DNA of 64,000 nucleotides. Origin: Pimelobacter sp. Lineage in GTDB: Bacteria > Actinomycetota > Actinomycetes > Propionibacteriales > Nocardioidaceae. This document shows, piece by piece, positions 40,983 to 49,877 of this stretch (the stretch's first letter is position 1; each line of letters opens with the position of its first letter). Below the pieces are notes generated by a model. That model was given only the letters and a program-made list of their open reading frames with translations. It did no database searches and had not been told where the DNA came from. Both the position numbers and the translations under genes were made by a program. The DNA is taken from contig NZZG01000186.1 in assembly GCA_002698575.1 (NCBI GenBank), positions 1,834 through 65,833 of the forward strand, in the 5' to 3' direction.

Positions 40983-42677
40983 TCAGCTCGGCAGTCCCAG
41001 CCACACCAGCGCCGCAGGAGCCTCGCTCGGCACGGCCGGGTCGTGCGGCGCCACGGGCGCCACGGGCTCGTAGGGGGCTCCGACGGCCGGTCGCGGGTCG
41101 ACCTCGCCCTTGTTGGGCCACAGCGCGCAGGCCCGCTCGGACATTGCGGTGATGGTCAGCGACGGGTTGACGCCGAGGTTGGCGCCGATGGTCGAGCCGT
41201 CGATCACGTGCAGACCCTCGTACCCGTGGACCCGGTGGTAGGGGTCGACCACGCCGGTCGCGGCCGAGTCGCCGATCACGGCCCCGCCGACGTAGTGCGC
41301 GGTCGCCGGTGTGCCGACGAGGTCGCTGGCCAGCGAGGTGGCGTCTCCGCGCACCTTCGCGGCGAAGCGGCGTACGACGTCGTGGGCCAGCGGGATCCAC
41401 GACGGGTTGGGCTCGCCCGCACCGACACGGGTGCGCAACCGACCGCGGTGCAGGTAGGAGGTCAGCGAGTTGTCGAGGGACTGCATCACCAGCAGCGACA
41501 CGGTGCGCGACGAGGAGTCCTTGAGGCGCCGGGTGCGCAGGAACGGCCCCGGGCGGCGGAGGAGCTCGACGAGGAACCGCAGCACCCGCCGGGGCCCGCC
41601 GTCGACGAGCGGGACGTTCAGCACAGCGCCCTTCTCCTGCAGCTCGTTGCTGCGGCACAGCTCCACGTGGGTGTGCGGCTCGGGGTGGAACGACGAGGTG
41701 ATCGCCACCCCCTGCGCGAAGCCCTGCGGCTCGCGGGCCAGCACGTTGACGATCGCCTCGGAGTTGGAGCGGGACAGCTCTCCCAGCCGCGGCGACAGGT
41801 CGGGCAGGGAGCCGCCGTCGCGCAAGGCGTGCAGCAACGCCTGGGTGCCGCGGGCCGCGGCCGAGAAGACGACCTGGTCGGCGGTGTAGGTCCGCTCCGC
41901 CGCGCGTGCGCGGCGACCGCGCAGCCCCGGTCGCCGGGTCGTGACCATGTAGCCGGCGGCAACCCCACCCGCCCCCGGGCCCGTGCGACGAGGCCGTACG
42001 TCGGTCACCTCGCTCAGGGCGTGCACGACGGCGCCGGCCCGCTCGGCGAGGTGGAGGTAGTTCTTCGGCAGCGTGTTCTTGGCGTTGTGAGGGCACCCCG
42101 ACGTGCATCGCGCACAGTGCACGCAGGCGTTGCGCTCCGGGCCGACGCCGCCGAAGAAGGGGTCCGGCACGGTGCGGCCGGGCGCGGCCTCGTCGAAGAG
42201 CACGCCCACCTCGGTCGGCTGGAACGTCTCGGCGGCACCCAGGTCCTCGGCCACGGAGCGCAGCACCTCGTCGGCAGGCCACAGCCGCGGGTTGGTGGTC
42301 ACCCCGAGCATCCGCCGCGCCTGCTCGTAGTACGGCGCCAGCTCGGCGCGCCAGTCGGTGAGGTGGCCCCACGACGGGTCGGTGAAGAACGCCTCGTGCG
42401 GCTCGTAGAGGGTGTTGGCGTAGATCAGCGAGCCGCCGCCGACACCGACCGCGCTGAAGAGCGAGATCTCACCCATCATCGAGAGCCGCATCGGGCCGAA
42501 CATGCCCAGCCTCGGCAGCCACAGCATGTCGCGGGAGCCCTGCCGGGCGAAGTCCTCGTCGGTCCAGCGACGCCCGGCCTCCAGCACCCCGACCCGGTAG
42601 CCCTTCTCGCTCAACCGCAGGGCGCAGACGCTCCCGCCGAAGCCCGAGCCGATGACCAGGACGTCGTAGTGCGTCAT
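40983..42677 (-). CDS. choD: ChoD-like GMC sterol oxidase/dehydrogenase
   Basis: A 564-residue GMC-family flavoprotein. It has GSGFGGSVCALRLSEKGYRVGVLEAGRRW at the N-terminus, GVGGGSLIYANTLYEP, a cysteine-rich CVHCARCTSGCPHNAKNTLPKNYL (about 190), and C-terminal GGAVIGDS...VIDGSTIGANLGVNPSLTITAMSERA. The reading closely follows M. tuberculosis ChoD (Rv3409c), annotated as a cholesterol oxidase, though that role is debated. The cysteine set could bind a metal or iron-sulfur centre. It is the last gene of the FMO-TetR-hydrolase operon, 11 bp after the hydrolase. Confidence 0.85.
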   Translation of the reverse strand: MTHYDVLVIGSGFGGSVCALRLSEKGYRVGVLEAGRRWTDEDFARQGSRDMLWLPRLGMFGPMRLSMMGEISLFSAVGVGGGSLIYANTLYEPHEAFFTDPSWGHLTDWRAELAPYYEQARRMLGVTTNPRLWPADEVLRSVAEDLGAAETFQPTEVGVLFDEAAPGRTVPDPFFGGVGPERNACVHCARCTSGCPHNAKNTLPKNYLHLAERAGAVVHALSEVTDVRPRRTGPGAGGVAAGYMVTTRRPGLRGRRARAAERTYTADQVVFSAAARGTQALLHALRDGGSLPDLSPRLGELSRSNSEAIVNVLAREPQGFAQGVAITSSFHPEPHTHVELCRSNELQEKGAVLNVPLVDGGPRRVLRFLVELLRRPGPFLRTRRLKDSSSRTVSLLVMQSLDNSLTSYLHRGRLRTRVGAGEPNPSWIPLAHDVVRRFAAKVRGDATSLASDLVGTPATAHYVGGAVIGDSAATGVVDPYHRVHGYEGLHVIDGSTIGANLGVNPSLTITAMSERACALWPNKGEVDPRPAVGAPYEPVAPVAPHDPAVPSEAPAALVWLGLPS

Positions 42678-42688
42678 CGCCGGGACGG

Positions 42689-43597
42689 TCAGGCCACGGG
42701 CTGGGCGGCGGGCGTGAACGTGCGGGTCAGGAAGTCGACCTGGTGCCTCACCGCGGCGGCGTGGAAGGGCTTGCCCTCCCACACGTCGAAGTGGTCGCCG
42801 GGGTAGTGGCGCACCAGCGCCCGCGCGTTGAACGCCGCCTTCGCCGCGGCCTGCGGCGGTGCGCTCCGGTCGAAGTCGGCGATCTGCACCAACGTCGGGC
42901 AGGTCACCTGCTTGGCGAGCTTGCCGGGACGGTGGTTGCCGAGCTCCAGGCCGACGGTGGCGTCGAGCTCGTTGACCCAGGTTGGCCCGGCGATCGCCGT
43001 GTAGTCCTCCAGGGATCCCTCGAGCGTCAGGCAGCCCAGCTCGCCGGGCCGGGCGACGACGGGCATCATCCGTGCCCTGCCGAGCCTGGAGCGCAGCCCC
43101 TCCACGCTGCTGCGCAGGATCTCGGTCGGCTTGTGGCTGGCCAGGGCGTGCCGACCCGCGGCGACACCGTCGACGAGCGGGGTCAGCGAGATCATCGCGG
43201 CGACGTCGTCGCGGCCCGCCGCGGCCGCGAAGACGTGCCCGCCCGAGAGCGAGACGCCCCACAGGACCAGGCGATCGGGGTCGACGCCGGGCAGCTGTCG
43301 TGCGGTCTGCATCGCCGCGCGGTAGTCGTCGACCTGGCCGGCGACCGAGACCGTCTGGCGCGGCGCACCGCCCGAGGCCCCGAAGCCGCGGTAGTCGAAG
43401 GCGAGCACGTCGCAGCCCGCGGCGGCGAGCGGGGCGGCGAAGGCCGCGAGGCCGGAGTCCTTGGTGCCGCCGACCCCGTGGGCCATCACGACGACCGGTC
43501 GCCCGGCGGGGGAGGAGAGCGCCGCACCGCTGCCGACGAAGTGCCAGGCATCGATCGTGTCGCCGCCACTGGTGAAGGTGAGGGTGTCGGGGTTCAT
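42689..43597 (-). CDS. Alpha/beta hydrolase
   Basis: A 302-residue serine hydrolase: AHGVGGTKDSG (oxyanion region), nucleophile GVSLSGGH (about 116), Asp region LVQIADFDRSAPP and His in HYPGDHFDVWEG. It resembles the DUF1100/peptidase S15-type single-domain hydrolases. The ATG overlaps the TetR stop (ATGA, 43594-43597). It lies between the regulator and the ChoD-like gene, so it may cleave an ester or lactone in the same pathway. Confidence 0.85.
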   Translation of the reverse strand: MNPDTLTFTSGGDTIDAWHFVGSGAALSSPAGRPVVVMAHGVGGTKDSGLAAFAAPLAAAGCDVLAFDYRGFGASGGAPRQTVSVAGQVDDYRAAMQTARQLPGVDPDRLVLWGVSLSGGHVFAAAAGRDDVAAMISLTPLVDGVAAGRHALASHKPTEILRSSVEGLRSRLGRARMMPVVARPGELGCLTLEGSLEDYTAIAGPTWVNELDATVGLELGNHRPGKLAKQVTCPTLVQIADFDRSAPPQAAAKAAFNARALVRHYPGDHFDVWEGKPFHAAAVRHQVDFLTRTFTPAAQPVA

Positions 43598-44229
43598 GGG
43601 TGGAGCCTTCCGGTGGAGTCGGTGCCGTAGATGGAGCGCAACCAGATCGAGACCACGGTCTCGACCAGGGTCTCGCGCGGGACGTCGCCGCCGAGCGCGA
43701 GACGCTCGAGCATCCGGTCGTTGAGCTCGAGCAGGACCGAGGCGAGCGCCTCGGCGTCGGCGCCCTCGGGGGCCCGTCCGGCCTCGCGCTCACCGATGAT
43801 GATGGCGGCGACCGGCTCGACGAACGAGGCCCGGTCCGACTCCCACATCTGCCGGACGGCGGGGCTGGTCGAGCGGGCGTCGAGCATGGCGCGGTAGAGA
43901 TGCTGGTGCTTCTCCCACGCGCCGAAGAGGGTGCGGATGACGGCCTCGATGTTGTCGGCCGGGGTCCCGTCGGCGGCGAGGTGGGCAGCCGCGGCGAGCG
44001 AGGCGTCGTACATCTCCTCCGACAGGGCGGCCACCGCGGCGGCCTTGGACTCGAAGTAGAAGTAGAACGCCGAGCGGGTCACTCCGGCCCGACGCGAGAT
44101 GTCGGCGATGTTGATCGAGTCGAGCGCGCCGTCGCCCTCGAGCAGGTGGTGGTCCAGGGCTGCGAGGAGGGCGGCTCGGCGCTCGTCGCCCTTGGCGGCG
44201 TGCTGCCTGAGGGTGGGGGTGTCGTTCAT
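43594..44229 (-). CDS. TetR/AcrR family regulator of the FMO-ChoD operon
   Basis: A 211-residue repressor. The HTH reads INIADISRRAGVTRSAFYFYFESKAAAVAAL (about 40-70). The C-terminal domain resembles the EthR group (FGAWEKHQHLYRAMLDARSTSPAVRQMWES). EthR controls the BVMO EthA in mycobacteria, so a TetR of this type next to a flavin monooxygenase is a meaningful parallel. It is coupled on both sides by ATGA. A candidate binding site is TTGACACGCGTCAA at 45663-45676. Confidence 0.88.
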   Translation of the reverse strand: MNDTPTLRQHAAKGDERRAALLAALDHHLLEGDGALDSINIADISRRAGVTRSAFYFYFESKAAAVAALSEEMYDASLAAAAHLAADGTPADNIEAVIRTLFGAWEKHQHLYRAMLDARSTSPAVRQMWESDRASFVEPVAAIIIGEREAGRAPEGADAEALASVLLELNDRMLERLALGGDVPRETLVETVVSIWLRSIYGTDSTGRLHP

Positions 44230-45638
44230 CCAGCGACACTCTCGCGTCGACTGCGCCCGGCGAGCAGCGGCGCGCCGTGCTGCTGCGCGCGCTTGCGACC
44301 GGTCGGGATCTCCTTGGTGCGCATGTCGTGCTCGTAGATGAAGTAGTCGACCTGCTGGGTGTGACGCGGCCGGTCGAGCATGTGGCCGGTGTACTTCTGC
44401 TGGTCCTCGAGGATCACCCGCTCCATCGTGGCCTCGTCGGGCAGGCGGTAGTTGCCGGTGGCGTAGGCCCCCACGAGTCGGGCCTGCGCCTCGACGAAGG
44501 GGAAGAGCGTCGGCGTGGACTGGGCGAAGCCGACGAGGGCGAGGTCGTCGATGCCGGGCTTGAACATCCGCTTGTAGAGCGGGATCGCGTTGTCCGGGGC
44601 GCTGAGGAAGTCCTCGTCGAAGAAGGGGAAGGTGATGTTGTAGCCGGTCGCGTAGACGATCACGTCGAACTCGCTGCTGGTGCCGTCCTCGAAGTGCACC
44701 GTGCGTCCGTCGAGGCGCGAGACGTTGCCCTTCGGTGTGACGTCGCCCGAACCGAGGCGCAGCGGGAGCTCGACCGACTGGGTCGGGTGGGCCTCGAAGA
44801 ACTTGTGGTTGGGCGCGGGCAGGCCGTAGAGCTCGGGGTTGGACCCGGCCATGAACTGCATCTTCTGCACGAACTTCCGCTGCCACGACAACGGCAGGTA
44901 CGGCGTGGTGACGTAGTACTTGTCGGCCGGCAGGCCACCGGTGTACTTCGGCACGATCCAGGCACTGGAACGCGTCGAGATCGTGACCTCGTTCTGCAGG
45001 GAGCGGCTGGAGAGCTCGACGGTGATGTCGGCGGCAGAGTTGCCCAGCCCGACGACCAGGATCTTCTTGTGCGTGAAGTCCAGTGGGTCGTGGGGGTCGA
45101 CGTAGTGGTGGGCGTGGATGGACTCACCGGTGAACTCGCCAGGGAAGTCCGCCATCCGAGGGTCCCAGTGGTGGCCGTTGCCGACGACGAGGAAGTCGAA
45201 GTGCCGTCGTGCACCGGTCTCGTCGAGCAGCTCCCAGCCGCCTCCCGGCAGCCGCTCGGCGTGCATCACCCTGTTCTGGAACTCGATGTGCTCGCGGATG
45301 CCGAAGGCGTCGCAGTAGGAGTCCAGGTAGGCCTTGATCTGGGTGTGGTGCGGGAAGTCGGGATACTCCTGCGGCATCGGGAAGTCCTTGAAGGACAGCC
45401 GGTGCTTGGAGGTGTCGATGTGCAGCGAGCGGTAGGCGCTGCTGTGCCCGTTCGGGTTGCCGAACGCCCAGTTGCCGCCGACCCGGTCGGAGGCCTCGAA
45501 GACCGTGACCGGGACTCCGTAGTCGAGCAGCATCTTGGCCGAGGTCAGGCCACTGATCCCGGCGCCGATCACGGCCGTGGTGGGCAGCGAGTCGTGGTCG
45601 GGGCTGGTGGCGGCGGGGCGGGCTGTGGTCTGGGTCAC
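44226..45638 (-). CDS. Flavin-containing monooxygenase (FMO/EthA-like)
   Basis: A 470-residue flavoprotein. It has FAD motif VIGAGISGLTSAKML (about 24), GGNW, the FMO fingerprint FTGESIHAHHY (FxGxxxHxxxY), and NADPH motif VVGLGNSAAD (about 190). It is a class B monooxygenase doing N/S-oxidation or Baeyer-Villiger chemistry. GTG 45638 is supported by TTGACG-N18-TATCGT ending 8 nt upstream; the longer frame to 45689 lies inside this promoter. It is first in the operon with TetR, hydrolase and ChoD-like genes and divergent from a FadD19-like ligase. Confidence 0.88.
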   Translation of the reverse strand: MTQTTARPAATSPDHDSLPTTAVIGAGISGLTSAKMLLDYGVPVTVFEASDRVGGNWAFGNPNGHSSAYRSLHIDTSKHRLSFKDFPMPQEYPDFPHHTQIKAYLDSYCDAFGIREHIEFQNRVMHAERLPGGGWELLDETGARRHFDFLVVGNGHHWDPRMADFPGEFTGESIHAHHYVDPHDPLDFTHKKILVVGLGNSAADITVELSSRSLQNEVTISTRSSAWIVPKYTGGLPADKYYVTTPYLPLSWQRKFVQKMQFMAGSNPELYGLPAPNHKFFEAHPTQSVELPLRLGSGDVTPKGNVSRLDGRTVHFEDGTSSEFDVIVYATGYNITFPFFDEDFLSAPDNAIPLYKRMFKPGIDDLALVGFAQSTPTLFPFVEAQARLVGAYATGNYRLPDEATMERVILEDQQKYTGHMLDRPRHTQQVDYFIYEHDMRTKEIPTGRKRAQQHGAPLLAGRSRRESVAG

Positions 45639-45662
45639 GTCGACGGACGATACGCGGCAGAT

Positions 45663-45676
45663 TTGACACGCGTCAA
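45663..45676. promoter_or_regulatory. TTGACRCGCGTCAA operator, copy 3
   Basis: TTGACACGCGTCAA. On the minus strand it supplies the -35 TTGACG of the FMO promoter. It is the same motif as at 9264-9277 and 34529-34542, each overlapping a -35. Confidence 0.65.
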
Positions 45677-45704
45677 GAACCCGACCCACTCCCTTGCTGG
45701 ATCG

Positions 45705-45718
45705 TAGAACAGGTTCTA
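45705..45718. promoter_or_regulatory. KstR-like box TAGAACAGGTTCTA, copy 2
   Basis: Palindrome fitting the KstR consensus TnnAACnnGTTnnA. It overlaps the -10 TAGTTT (45717-45722) of the FadD19-like gene, 6 nt before ATG 45729. Confidence 0.72.
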
Positions 45719-45728
45719 GTTTGTGACC

Positions 45729-47447
45729 ATGGTCACGACGTCGTCATCCCTGCCGTCCGCCGCGGGGGGCTTCAACCTCTCGACCGTCTTCGACACCGTG
45801 GCCGGAGCCGTGCCCGACCGGGAGGTCATGGTCTGGCGCGACCTGCGCCTGACGTACGGCGTGATGAACGCGCGCATCGACGCACTGGCCCACCACCTGG
45901 TCGAACAGGGCCTGGGCTGCCGGACCGAGCGTGCCGGCGGAGCGCTCGCCGGGCACGAGTCGGGTCAGGACCACGTCGGCCTCTACCTGCGCAACGGCAA
46001 CGAGTACCTCGAGGCGATGGTCGCCTCCTACCGGGCCCGCAGCGCGGCGGTGAACGTCAACTACCGCTACGTCGAGGAGGAGCTCGCCTACCTCCTCACC
46101 GACGCTGCGACGACCGCGCTGGTCTACCACGCCGAGTTCGCGCCCCAGGTCGCCGCGATCCGGGACCGGCTGCCGCACCTGAGGGTCCTGGTCCAGGTCG
46201 CCGACGAGAGCGGCAACGACCTGCTTCCCGGTGCGGTCGACTACGAGTCGGTGCTGGCCACCCCGCCGCCCGCGTCCGGGATGCCCACGCCCTCGGGCGA
46301 CGACCTCTTCATCATCTACACCGGCGGCACGACAGGGATGCCCAAGGGTGTCCTGTGGCGCCACGACGACATCTACGTCTCCTCGATGGGGGGCACGGTC
46401 TTCGGCGGCGAGGAGCCGTTCGCCTCTTACGACGCGATCGCCGAGCACGCCGCCTCGGGCGCGGGTCGGATGACGATGCTGCTCGTGGCGCCCTTCATGC
46501 ACGGCGCGGCGCAGTGGTCGACCTTCCACATGATCACCGGCGGTGGGACGATCGTGATCCCGGACGACGTGCGTCGCTTCGACGCCGCCGGCGCGCTCGC
46601 CGTGGCGATCCGGGAGAAGGCCGTCAGCTTCCCCGTGGTCGGTGACGCCGTCGCGCTGCCCCTGGTCGAGGAGATCGAGCGCGCGGCGGCCGCGGGCACG
46701 CCGTACGACCTGAGCGGGCTGGCGGCGATCAACAACGGCAGCGCACCGCTCACCCCCAGCGTGCGCGCGCGGATCCTCGAGGCGCTGCCCCACATCCTGC
46801 TGATGGACGCGGCCGGCTCGTCGGAGACCGGGCTGCAGATGAGCTCGATGTCGCTCAAGGGTGCCGAGGTGGAGGCGGCGGTGTTCACCCCGCAGAGCGA
46901 CACCACGGTCGTCGACGAGGCGATGAGCCGCACCTTCGAGCCGGGCGAGCGAGGAGGCTGGCTGGCGCGGCGCGACCGGGTGCCGTTGGGCTACCTCGGC
47001 GACGCCGACAAGACCGCGGGGACGTTCCCGACGATCGACGGCGTGCGCTGGTCGGTCCCCGGCGACCGGGCCGACCTGCTCGAGGACGGACGGATCGCGC
47101 TGCTGGGCCGCGACAGCGTCACCATCAACTCCGGCGGCGAGAAGATCTTCGTCGAGGAGGTCGAGCGTGCGCTGGCCGAGCACGACGCCGTCCGTGACGT
47201 GGTCGTGGTGGGCCGGCCCTCGACGCGGTGGGGGAGCGAGGCCGTGGCGGTGGTGCAGCTGCACGACGGCGTCGAGGCCTCGGACGAGGAGCTGCTCGCC
47301 GAGTGCGGCAAGCACGTCGCGCGCTACAAGGTGCCCAAGCAGGTCGTGCGGGTGGCCAGGGTGGAGCGTTCGCCGTCCGGCAAGGCCGACTACCGCTGGG
47401 CCAAGGCACGTGCCGTCGATCCGGCGGCGGTGGCCGTCCCCGGATGA
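45729..47447 (+). CDS. FadD19-like acyl-CoA synthetase
   Basis: A 572-residue ANL-family ligase. It has the P-loop IYTGGTTGMPKGVLWRHDDIY (about 195), GSSETG, PLGYLGDADKTA, and the C-terminal SPSGKADYRWAK with the catalytic lysine. The reading follows mycobacterial FadD19, which activates C24-branched sterol side chains. ATG 45729 is chosen from the leaderless spacing; GTG 45723 is in frame. The KstR-like box over its -10 supports sterol-responsive control. An insertion of about 15 residues (GCRTERAGGALAGHES) near residue 63 is unusual. Confidence 0.87.
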   Translation: MVTTSSSLPSAAGGFNLSTVFDTVAGAVPDREVMVWRDLRLTYGVMNARIDALAHHLVEQGLGCRTERAGGALAGHESGQDHVGLYLRNGNEYLEAMVASYRARSAAVNVNYRYVEEELAYLLTDAATTALVYHAEFAPQVAAIRDRLPHLRVLVQVADESGNDLLPGAVDYESVLATPPPASGMPTPSGDDLFIIYTGGTTGMPKGVLWRHDDIYVSSMGGTVFGGEEPFASYDAIAEHAASGAGRMTMLLVAPFMHGAAQWSTFHMITGGGTIVIPDDVRRFDAAGALAVAIREKAVSFPVVGDAVALPLVEEIERAAAAGTPYDLSGLAAINNGSAPLTPSVRARILEALPHILLMDAAGSSETGLQMSSMSLKGAEVEAAVFTPQSDTTVVDEAMSRTFEPGERGGWLARRDRVPLGYLGDADKTAGTFPTIDGVRWSVPGDRADLLEDGRIALLGRDSVTINSGGEKIFVEEVERALAEHDAVRDVVVVGRPSTRWGSEAVAVVQLHDGVEASDEELLAECGKHVARYKVPKQVVRVARVERSPSGKADYRWAKARAVDPAAVAVPG

Positions 47448-47458
47448 GGACAGCTCGC

Positions 47459-47491
47459 CTCGGGGCCGGCTCGGGGCCGCCTCGGGGCCGT
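47459..47491. repeat. Three 11-bp tandem direct repeats
   Basis: CTCGGGGCCG followed by G, C or T, three times in a row, directly after the FadD19-like gene. The rest of 47448-47590 holds no supported gene. Confidence 0.7.
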
Positions 47492-47590
47492 CTGCGTGCC
47501 ACCCAACCTCGTGCGCGCGCCGCCATGTCGGCGAGGCGAGCACCTGACCTGCTCTCCAGCGGTTCGGCCGGGCTCTGAGCCAGGAGCGGA

Positions 47591-48418
47591 TCAGCGCCCG
47601 CGGACCTTGAAGGACACCCAGTCGCTGGCCTTGGCGTCGAGGTCGTCGACCGCGGGCAGCGCTCGCACCCGACCGCGCTCGCCACGCCACGGCTTCGATC
47701 GCAGCGACCAGTGCGAGACGCCGTTGGCGTCCTGCCTCAAGCACCGGTCGTGTGCCTGCACCACCCAGCGACCCTTGCGGCGCACCTGCGCCTCGCCGCG
47801 CAGGCACCCCGCCGGGTCCGGGCGTCGCATCGCGACGATGCGGAGGCGCTCTCGGGCTTGGTAGACGAAGGTCCTGCCCCGCACGCGCTCGAAACCCTGC
47901 GGCGCCACGACGACGTCGGGACGCGCGATGACCCTGACCCTGCTGCGCGGTTGCCAGGGCTCGTCGATCAGCACGGCTTCGTACGTCGTGTCCTCGGCCG
48001 GCGTCGTGGTGAAGGTGGCCGTGCCGCCCGCGCTCGGATGGGCCGCGTCGAGCCTCACCCGGCCGCCGTCGGGTCGCAGCCGCCAGAGGACCACTCGTCC
48101 CGGATCGAGCTCACCGCTGACGCGGGCGTCCAGCACCACGTCCTGCCCGCGCGTCGGCGATCCACGCGCCGTCAGCTTCACCCTGGGCGACCCCTCGGGC
48201 TGCGGTGGGACCTCGTCGGCACGGTAGGCGACGTAGCGGATTCCAGTGGGCCGGTCCAGGCGACAGCGGTGGCCGTCCCCGGGTGCGGAGAGGTGGGAGG
48301 AGGCCGGCTGGAGGCTGGGTGGCGTTCGAGGCAACCTTGTGCGGGCCTGCCGCGTCTCCCTCGTGACACCGCTCCACTCGGGAGGGGTGGGAATGGAGAG
48401 ACGTGACGCACCCCGCAC
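47591..48418 (-). CDS. Hypothetical protein, probably 5'-degraded secreted protein
   Basis: The frame allows up to 275 residues from GTG 48418, but the first 60 residues are Pro/Arg-rich, carry no signal peptide, and overlap the divergent gene start at 48403. The remaining part (from about ADEVPPQPEGSPRVKLTARGS) looks like Ig-type beta-strand domains seen in extracellular actinobacterial proteins, with a cysteine pair in PAGCLRG and HDRCLRQ. I infer that the original N-terminus has been lost or that the start is not recognisable. Function unknown. Confidence 0.5.
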   Translation of the reverse strand: MRGASRLSIPTPPEWSGVTRETRQARTRLPRTPPSLQPASSHLSAPGDGHRCRLDRPTGIRYVAYRADEVPPQPEGSPRVKLTARGSPTRGQDVVLDARVSGELDPGRVVLWRLRPDGGRVRLDAAHPSAGGTATFTTTPAEDTTYEAVLIDEPWQPRSRVRVIARPDVVVAPQGFERVRGRTFVYQARERLRIVAMRRPDPAGCLRGEAQVRRKGRWVVQAHDRCLRQDANGVSHWSLRSKPWRGERGRVRALPAVDDLDAKASDWVSFKVRGR

Positions 48419-48894
48419 CGCCCAGCAGCCCCGCCTACCGTCGCCTGGTCACCGTGGTGACGCTGACGGCCATGCTCGCCCTGGCCCTGGTGCTGCTCGA
48501 CCGCCCGACCGTGGCCTCGGGCGCGGGTCCCGAGCGGTCCTCACCGCCCGCGGCGACCTTCGCGACGTTCAAGGGCGTCTGGACCGGCCACACCCGCTCG
48601 ATCAAGATCCGCAAGGGCCACGTCGCTCGGGAGCGCATCTCGATCGGTTGCTGCGAGCAGGTCGCCGACCTGACCTTCGACGTACGTCGTGCCCGCGGCA
48701 CCAAGCGTCACGCGACGCTGCGTGCCGAGGTCACCAAGGTGCGGTCGTACGACGCCGGTTCGCTCGGCTCACCGCGACCCGAGGTGGGTGACGTCGTGCT
48801 GTTCAGCCTCGACCGGGGGATCCTCAGCGAGCCGGCGAGCGGGACGTTCTACTGCAACCAGCGGCGTGGCATGGCGGGGGACTGTGGCGCGTGA
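48403..48894 (+). CDS. Hypothetical secreted protein
   Basis: A 163-residue protein with an N-terminal hydrophobic segment (about 14-32, LVTVVTLTAMLALALVLL) that would be a signal peptide or anchor. The small domain that follows contains four cysteines (GCC pair, YC, DCGA). GGAG lies before GTG 48403. Family not recognised. Confidence 0.6.
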   Translation: MTHPAPPSSPAYRRLVTVVTLTAMLALALVLLDRPTVASGAGPERSSPPAATFATFKGVWTGHTRSIKIRKGHVARERISIGCCEQVADLTFDVRRARGTKRHATLRAEVTKVRSYDAGSLGSPRPEVGDVVLFSLDRGILSEPASGTFYCNQRRGMAGDCGA

Positions 48895-48940
48895 CGCGGT
48901 GCGGAATCGTTCCGCGGCGACGGGTGACTACGATCGCGTC

Positions 48941-49756
48941 GTGGCGCCGCGGATCGTGTTGCACTTCCACCCTGGCTGGGGGTTCGGAGAGAGCACGGTG
49001 CTCGACGCGATGGCAGCGTCCGGCAGGTACCGCAGCCAGTGGGAGACCGGCACTTCCAACGGTGGTCTGACGGCTTATCCTGGCGGCAACCGCTGGCGGT
49101 GGGAGAGTCGGATCTTTGACGGCCGGTACGACGGAGCAGACGCCTCGGACCGGCCGGTGTACGGCGCGTGGAACCGCCGCAACGACCACTACGGCGCATC
49201 GCCGCGATTCGGGTCGGCGTACCTGAGGTTGGGGCCGGAGGTCATCGAACGCGCCACCTTCTGCTGGCCGGACAGCGTCTACGACCCTTGGGTGATCGGC
49301 GGCCCGGCCAGGCTCGACGAACTGTGCCGCCTGGCTGATGCCGGCCTCCTCGATCCGAGCCTGCTGCCCGACTCCGCCGCCGACCTGCCGCTGGACGACC
49401 CGCTCAACGACTACATCGAGGCGCACGTCCACGGAGCGCTGATCATCTCGCGGGACGTCGAGGCGTTGGTCCTCGATCCCTCCGATCGCCAGGCGCATGC
49501 CGAGGTCCTCGACCGGCTCGGCTGCCCTATCGAGGAGCACCTCGGATATCGACTCACGGCAGATGCCATCGAGCCCGGATACCGCAGCCACGTACCTGTC
49601 GAGCTGGCGCGCACGCTCGGGGGTGAGATCGATCCGGCCAGGCTGGCCGAAGCCTCCAGGTCGGGTGACCACGATCCCCAGGCGGTCAAGTGGTTGTGGC
49701 ACTGTCTGGCCCGGTTCGGTCGGAGGGAGTCGGATCACCGGGTCGGCGGGCCGTGA
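48941..49756 (+). CDS. DUF3626 family protein
   Basis: A 271-residue protein matching DUF3626: LHFHPGWG near the start, YRSQWETGTSNGGLTAYPGGNRWRWESRIFDGRYDG, RPVYGAWNRRNDHYGASPRFGSAYLRL, and HVHGALIIS. The function is unknown; the family occurs sporadically in bacteria. GTG 48941 follows TACGAT (48929-48934) by 6 nt. Codon use here looks less GC-biased than in the neighbouring operons, which together with the adjacent toxin-antitoxin pair suggests recent acquisition. Confidence 0.8.
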   Translation: MAPRIVLHFHPGWGFGESTVLDAMAASGRYRSQWETGTSNGGLTAYPGGNRWRWESRIFDGRYDGADASDRPVYGAWNRRNDHYGASPRFGSAYLRLGPEVIERATFCWPDSVYDPWVIGGPARLDELCRLADAGLLDPSLLPDSAADLPLDDPLNDYIEAHVHGALIISRDVEALVLDPSDRQAHAEVLDRLGCPIEEHLGYRLTADAIEPGYRSHVPVELARTLGGEIDPARLAEASRSGDHDPQAVKWLWHCLARFGRRESDHRVGGP

Positions 49757-49840
49757 ACCTTGCGGACACGGGCAGCGCCGTCCCCGAACACGAACGACGT
49801 GCGGCCCGTACCGGCACGCTTCGCGCGACCATCGGCTCAT

Positions 49841-49856
49841 GGCACGCTCCCGTGCC
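49841..49856. terminator. Short hairpin between DUF3626 and mazF
   Basis: GGCACG (49841-49846) and CGTGCC (49851-49856), loop CTCC, between convergent genes. It is the only clear stem in 49757-49877. Confidence 0.4.
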
Positions 49857-49877
49857 GATCGGCTTGTGGGTCGAGCG

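Noticed and set aside
45639..45689. Longer start for the flavin monooxygenase
   Set aside because: It would lie inside the -10/-35 and the TTGACACGCGTCAA operator; GTG 45638 fits leaderless spacing.
47427..48282. 17-bp exact repeat GCGGTGGCCGTCCCCGG at 47427-47443 and 48266-48282
   Set aside because: Short, GC-rich and without flanking similarity; chance is a sufficient explanation.
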